Shown one piece after another: positions 61,601 through 64,000 of a DNA stretch of 64,000 nucleotides. Within the stretch, counting starts at the first letter, position 1. The number at the start of each line of letters is the position of its first letter. Below the pieces are notes generated by a model. The model had not been told where the DNA came from. It worked only from the letters and a program-made list of their open reading frames with translations, and ran no database searches. The position numbers were made by a program, and so were the translations under genes. Source of the DNA: Membranipora membranacea (Eukaryota; Bryozoa; Gymnolaemata; Cheilostomatida; Membraniporidae); NCBI GenBank assembly GCA_914767715.1, contig OU612070.1:4853501-4917500 (forward strand), read 5' to 3'.

Positions 61601-61817
61601 ATTTATAAGAAATAGGAGAGGCCACAGATGTGTACAGCCTATGTGGTGAGATGCACAATGAAATCTCACATTCTCTGAAAATATATTGAAAGTGGTACCG
61701 GTCCTCCTCCATGGTCTTCTTTTTGTTCCTTCCAGGAGACAGCGAATATAGCGCAGCAGAGACATAACACAGACGCAGAGGAGATAATCACGACCAACAC
61801 CCAAAACTCTGTACTAT
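58683..61817 (-). CDS. Unknown single-pass membrane protein, 3' part of gene
   Basis: Partial gene on the - strand; exons in transcript order: 61817-61670, 61166-61117, 60486-60281, 59774-59684, 59508-59372, 58766-58683. All five joins keep one frame and give 237 residues ending at TAA (58683). It starts with a hydrophobic helix (FWVLVVIISSASVLCLCCAI) preceded by STE and followed by charged residues, so a type I anchor is likely with the ectodomain encoded beyond 64000. The tail has Cys/Arg-rich, Tyr-containing (AYYSNPDE, QYYRDAE) and proline (VPPPP) segments, then a very acidic end with Asp/Ser runs. I do not recognise the family. The 61670 donor (AAT/GTGAGA) is the least certain join but is the one that fits phase. 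5' exons are missing, and a LINE remnant fills the upstream intron. Confidence 0.7.
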
Positions 61818-62164
61818 CTAAAATAATTAGTCAAACTAACAGATATAGTTACAAGTATGCTACCAATGGTAGGGTTGGAAATCCAGGATTGAGTAAATTT
61901 GGGTAGAAAGTTGGGTAACAATGTGCAGTACCAGTTTTGTACGGAATTTAGATGAGAAACACTTATTGGTATTTGAGGTGAAAGCTTATAATTTGAAGAT
62001 TTAAATAACTTAAATTGGGGGCCTTTACCGAGGATGATGAATGCCGGAGGCAAAATATAATTGAAATTTTGTGAAATATTCAGCAAAGCTTTGAATTTTT
62101 TTAAGTTGTGGAGTAGAACATGATTAAAATAATGTAGGAATTATAGCAACAATGCCCACATTTA

Positions 62165-64000
62165 GATATATATATTCCATGTTTATTCTGGAGAAGAATA
62201 AGTCCTTAGGACTTGTACCCAGAAAACAGAAAAATTGATAAAAAATATGGTGTAGAATTAAAAAGACATGTAACTAAAGATCAAGAACAACGACAGGTAA
62301 AATTACAAAGTACACACAGACATTAATTAGCAGTAAAACATTACACAAGTTAATACACAATAGCTAGTAAAAGAACAGTTAGAACAATGCAGCAGTAGGC
62401 TACTAAAAAGAAATGATAAAAACTGACACATTAATTGAGAAGTTTGAGGACGTGGCTCCGAGTGGCATTTTTGAATGAAGCAAGGGATTGACTCAGCTTA
62501 ACATGATTGGGTAATTCGTTAAACTTCTGAGCACCGAAATTAGCCAAAGCAAATCTAAAATTTTCCTTGGATAGTCTAAACCCAGAACTTTTAGCAAGCC
62601 GAGTTTCACTAGTTAATTTCTCGGGGAGCAGATTGGTATCAATTATGGGACTAAACTATTAACAATTTTATAAAACGTCATCAGATACAAATATTCGAAA
62701 TGCAAAGTTAAAACAGGGATGTTGTGGGTCTTTCGAGTATTACCTTTAGAGCTGTTATAGTCTATAATTTTCAAACATCTATTCTCAATTTTTAAAAATT
62801 CTTTTTGACATAGTCGTTTGTTGTAAATAAAACAGGAGAGCTGTATTCCAGATTAGAACGTATCAGTCGAATGTATCAAAGCTTAGCTAATTTAGGTGTC
62901 AGGAATTTTCTATTGCGTTGAAAGTTGGTGATTATTCGATAAAGTTTTTGTTTAATTTTATTGGTATGAGATTTAAAATTTAATTTGTTATCAAGAATCA
63001 CACCTAAGTACTTAATTTTGTCTGATTGTTTGAAAATGAGATTGTTAAATTTAAGTTCCGGAGGTTTGATGTTACGTTTATTGGAAATGGTCATGACATC
63101 CGTTTTACCGCTGTTTAGAACAAGGCAATTTTCACTGTACCAACTGGATGCCTGATGGATGCTTTTTCCATAAGTTTTGTGGAAATGTCTGGGTTTACCC
63201 CACTGGTGACTAGTAGGCAGTCATCAGCATATAGATAACAATTTTTGAGCTCCATCAGATTGTTGAAGTGACAGTCCTACTAGGCCATGTTTGGTATGGT
63301 TTTAAAGATCTCAGGCTGAAAAGTCATTAGGGCATATGAAATGAAGCAGCCTATGAATCTAGTTGCAGTAAAACTGCTGCAAAGTCTGAAAATTGGGATC
63401 ATAGTGGATCATAGTGATTTATTGCCCTCCCCTGACCACTATGATCCACTATGATCCTTTCCAAAATAATTCAAAAAAACTAAAATGCCATTTTCCACAA
63501 TTTTCATTTTTTTATTTTATTTATTTGCCCTATAAACTCACAATATTCGAGTTACTGGGGTAATATATCCAGTTTTCTAATAGGACTGTCACTTTAATAA
63601 ACATGATAAACAGCAGGGGTCCAAGTACAGACCCCTGCGGCACACCAGTTATTACTCGGCTGCGTTCAGATACACAACCATAAACTTTCATTGCCTGCTC
63701 TCATCTTGAAAGATAATTTTTAATTAAATTTGACGCATTAGAGTGAAAATTGAAATTCGTTAACAGTTTTCTGGCAAGGAACTTTTGGTTTACGCAATCA
63801 AAGGCTTTACGGATATCAAGAGCAGAAACTGTGACAAATTTTGACTCGTGCTTTGAGAGCAGGGAACGAAATTTGTTGACTAGTTGAGTTAAAATTTGAT
63901 CAGTGGATGTACCATTTCTGAATCCAAATTGGCTAGAGGCTATTAGACCATTAATTTCCAGGTAATCACGAATTTGGTAATTTATAATCTTTTCTAGGAC
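62165..64000 (-). mobile_element. Broken non-LTR retrotransposon, RT and 3' end
   Basis: On the - strand, starting at the window edge, RT pieces read ...SSQFGFRNGTSTDQIL..., ALDIRKAFDCVNQKF and GVPQGSVLGPLLF, then YADD (63231-63220), then KIKYLGVILDNKLNFKSH and the C-terminal part ending KNATRSHVLKLLN and TAA at 62433-62431. There are stops and at least one frameshift. A poly(A)-type AATAAA occurs near 62190 (- strand), followed by a TATATATC tail. A 329-bp MITE splits the palm domain between GSVLGPLLF and YADD. The CR1/L2/Jockey group is likely. It lies in the presumed intron of the - strand gene. Confidence 0.9.
63266..63594. mobile_element. 329-bp MITE inserted in the LINE RT domain
   Basis: Terminal inverted repeats AAGTGACAGTCCTACTAG (left) and the complement of CTAATAGGACTGTCACTT (right), one mismatch in 18. 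It interrupts the RT reading frame exactly where the palm should continue. An internal palindrome of GGATCATAGT units lies at 63399-63458. There is no obvious target duplication and no transposase. Confidence 0.8.

Noticed and set aside
61814-62086. 90-codon - strand frame just upstream of the TM exon as an extra coding exon
   Set aside because: The acceptor at 61818-61819 separates it from the TM exon and its reading does not continue in phase; it is probably intron.

Overview
This is nuclear DNA from an invertebrate animal. The evidence is split genes with GT-AG introns and metazoan-type TATA/initiator promoters, several decayed non-LTR retrotransposons, tRNA-like and U2-like SINEs, MITEs and AT-rich intergenic DNA. 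I cannot name the species. The TCAGT-type initiators and the repeat content would fit a marine protostome, but that is only an inference.

The window is dominated by four head-to-tail collagen-like genes on the + strand: COL-A (CDS 4514-9544), COL-B (19162-24143), COL-C (38258-43385) and COL-D (52426-57149), spaced roughly 9 to 15 kb apart. I rebuilt them by hand from splice sites and reading phase. All four have the same modular plan. Exon 1 carries only the ATG. Exon 2 encodes a short cytosolic tail and one signal-anchor helix. Exon 3 encodes a short heptad (coiled-coil) segment. Exon 4 encodes a furin-like site (RNKR or RQKR), a Tyr-rich linker and a C-x-C motif. The remaining exons encode a long Gly-X-Y domain ending in a short His/Tyr-rich tail. 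Predicted lengths are 685, 1041, 1112 and 1017 residues. The plan recalls nematode cuticle collagens and vertebrate transmembrane collagens: a type II membrane precursor that trimerises at its N end, is cut by a furin-like protease and is shed into an extracellular matrix. COL-C and COL-D are a recent tandem pair that shares promoter, 5' leader, exon layout and a spliced 3' UTR exon.

At the right end, on the - strand, lies the 3' part of an unrelated single-pass membrane protein gene (six phase-consistent exons, 58683-61817; 5' exons beyond the window). It encodes a transmembrane helix and a long acidic cytoplasmic tail that I do not recognise.

Between genes lie three broken non-LTR retrotransposons (26.2-28.8 kb, 29.2-30.4 kb, and 62.2-64.0 kb on the - strand, the last split by a 329-bp MITE), a 21-bp minisatellite (30.98-31.45 kb), tRNA-like SINE heads, two probable U2-snRNA-derived SINE copies, a 535-bp fold-back element, a 1358-bp near-perfect palindrome inserted in an older repeat, and several local tandem duplications. 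The most notable item is the collagen cluster itself: a paralogous set of membrane-anchored, furin-processed collagens with shared core promoters and unusually proline-poor Gly-Leu-Asn/Gly-Ala-Asp blocks.
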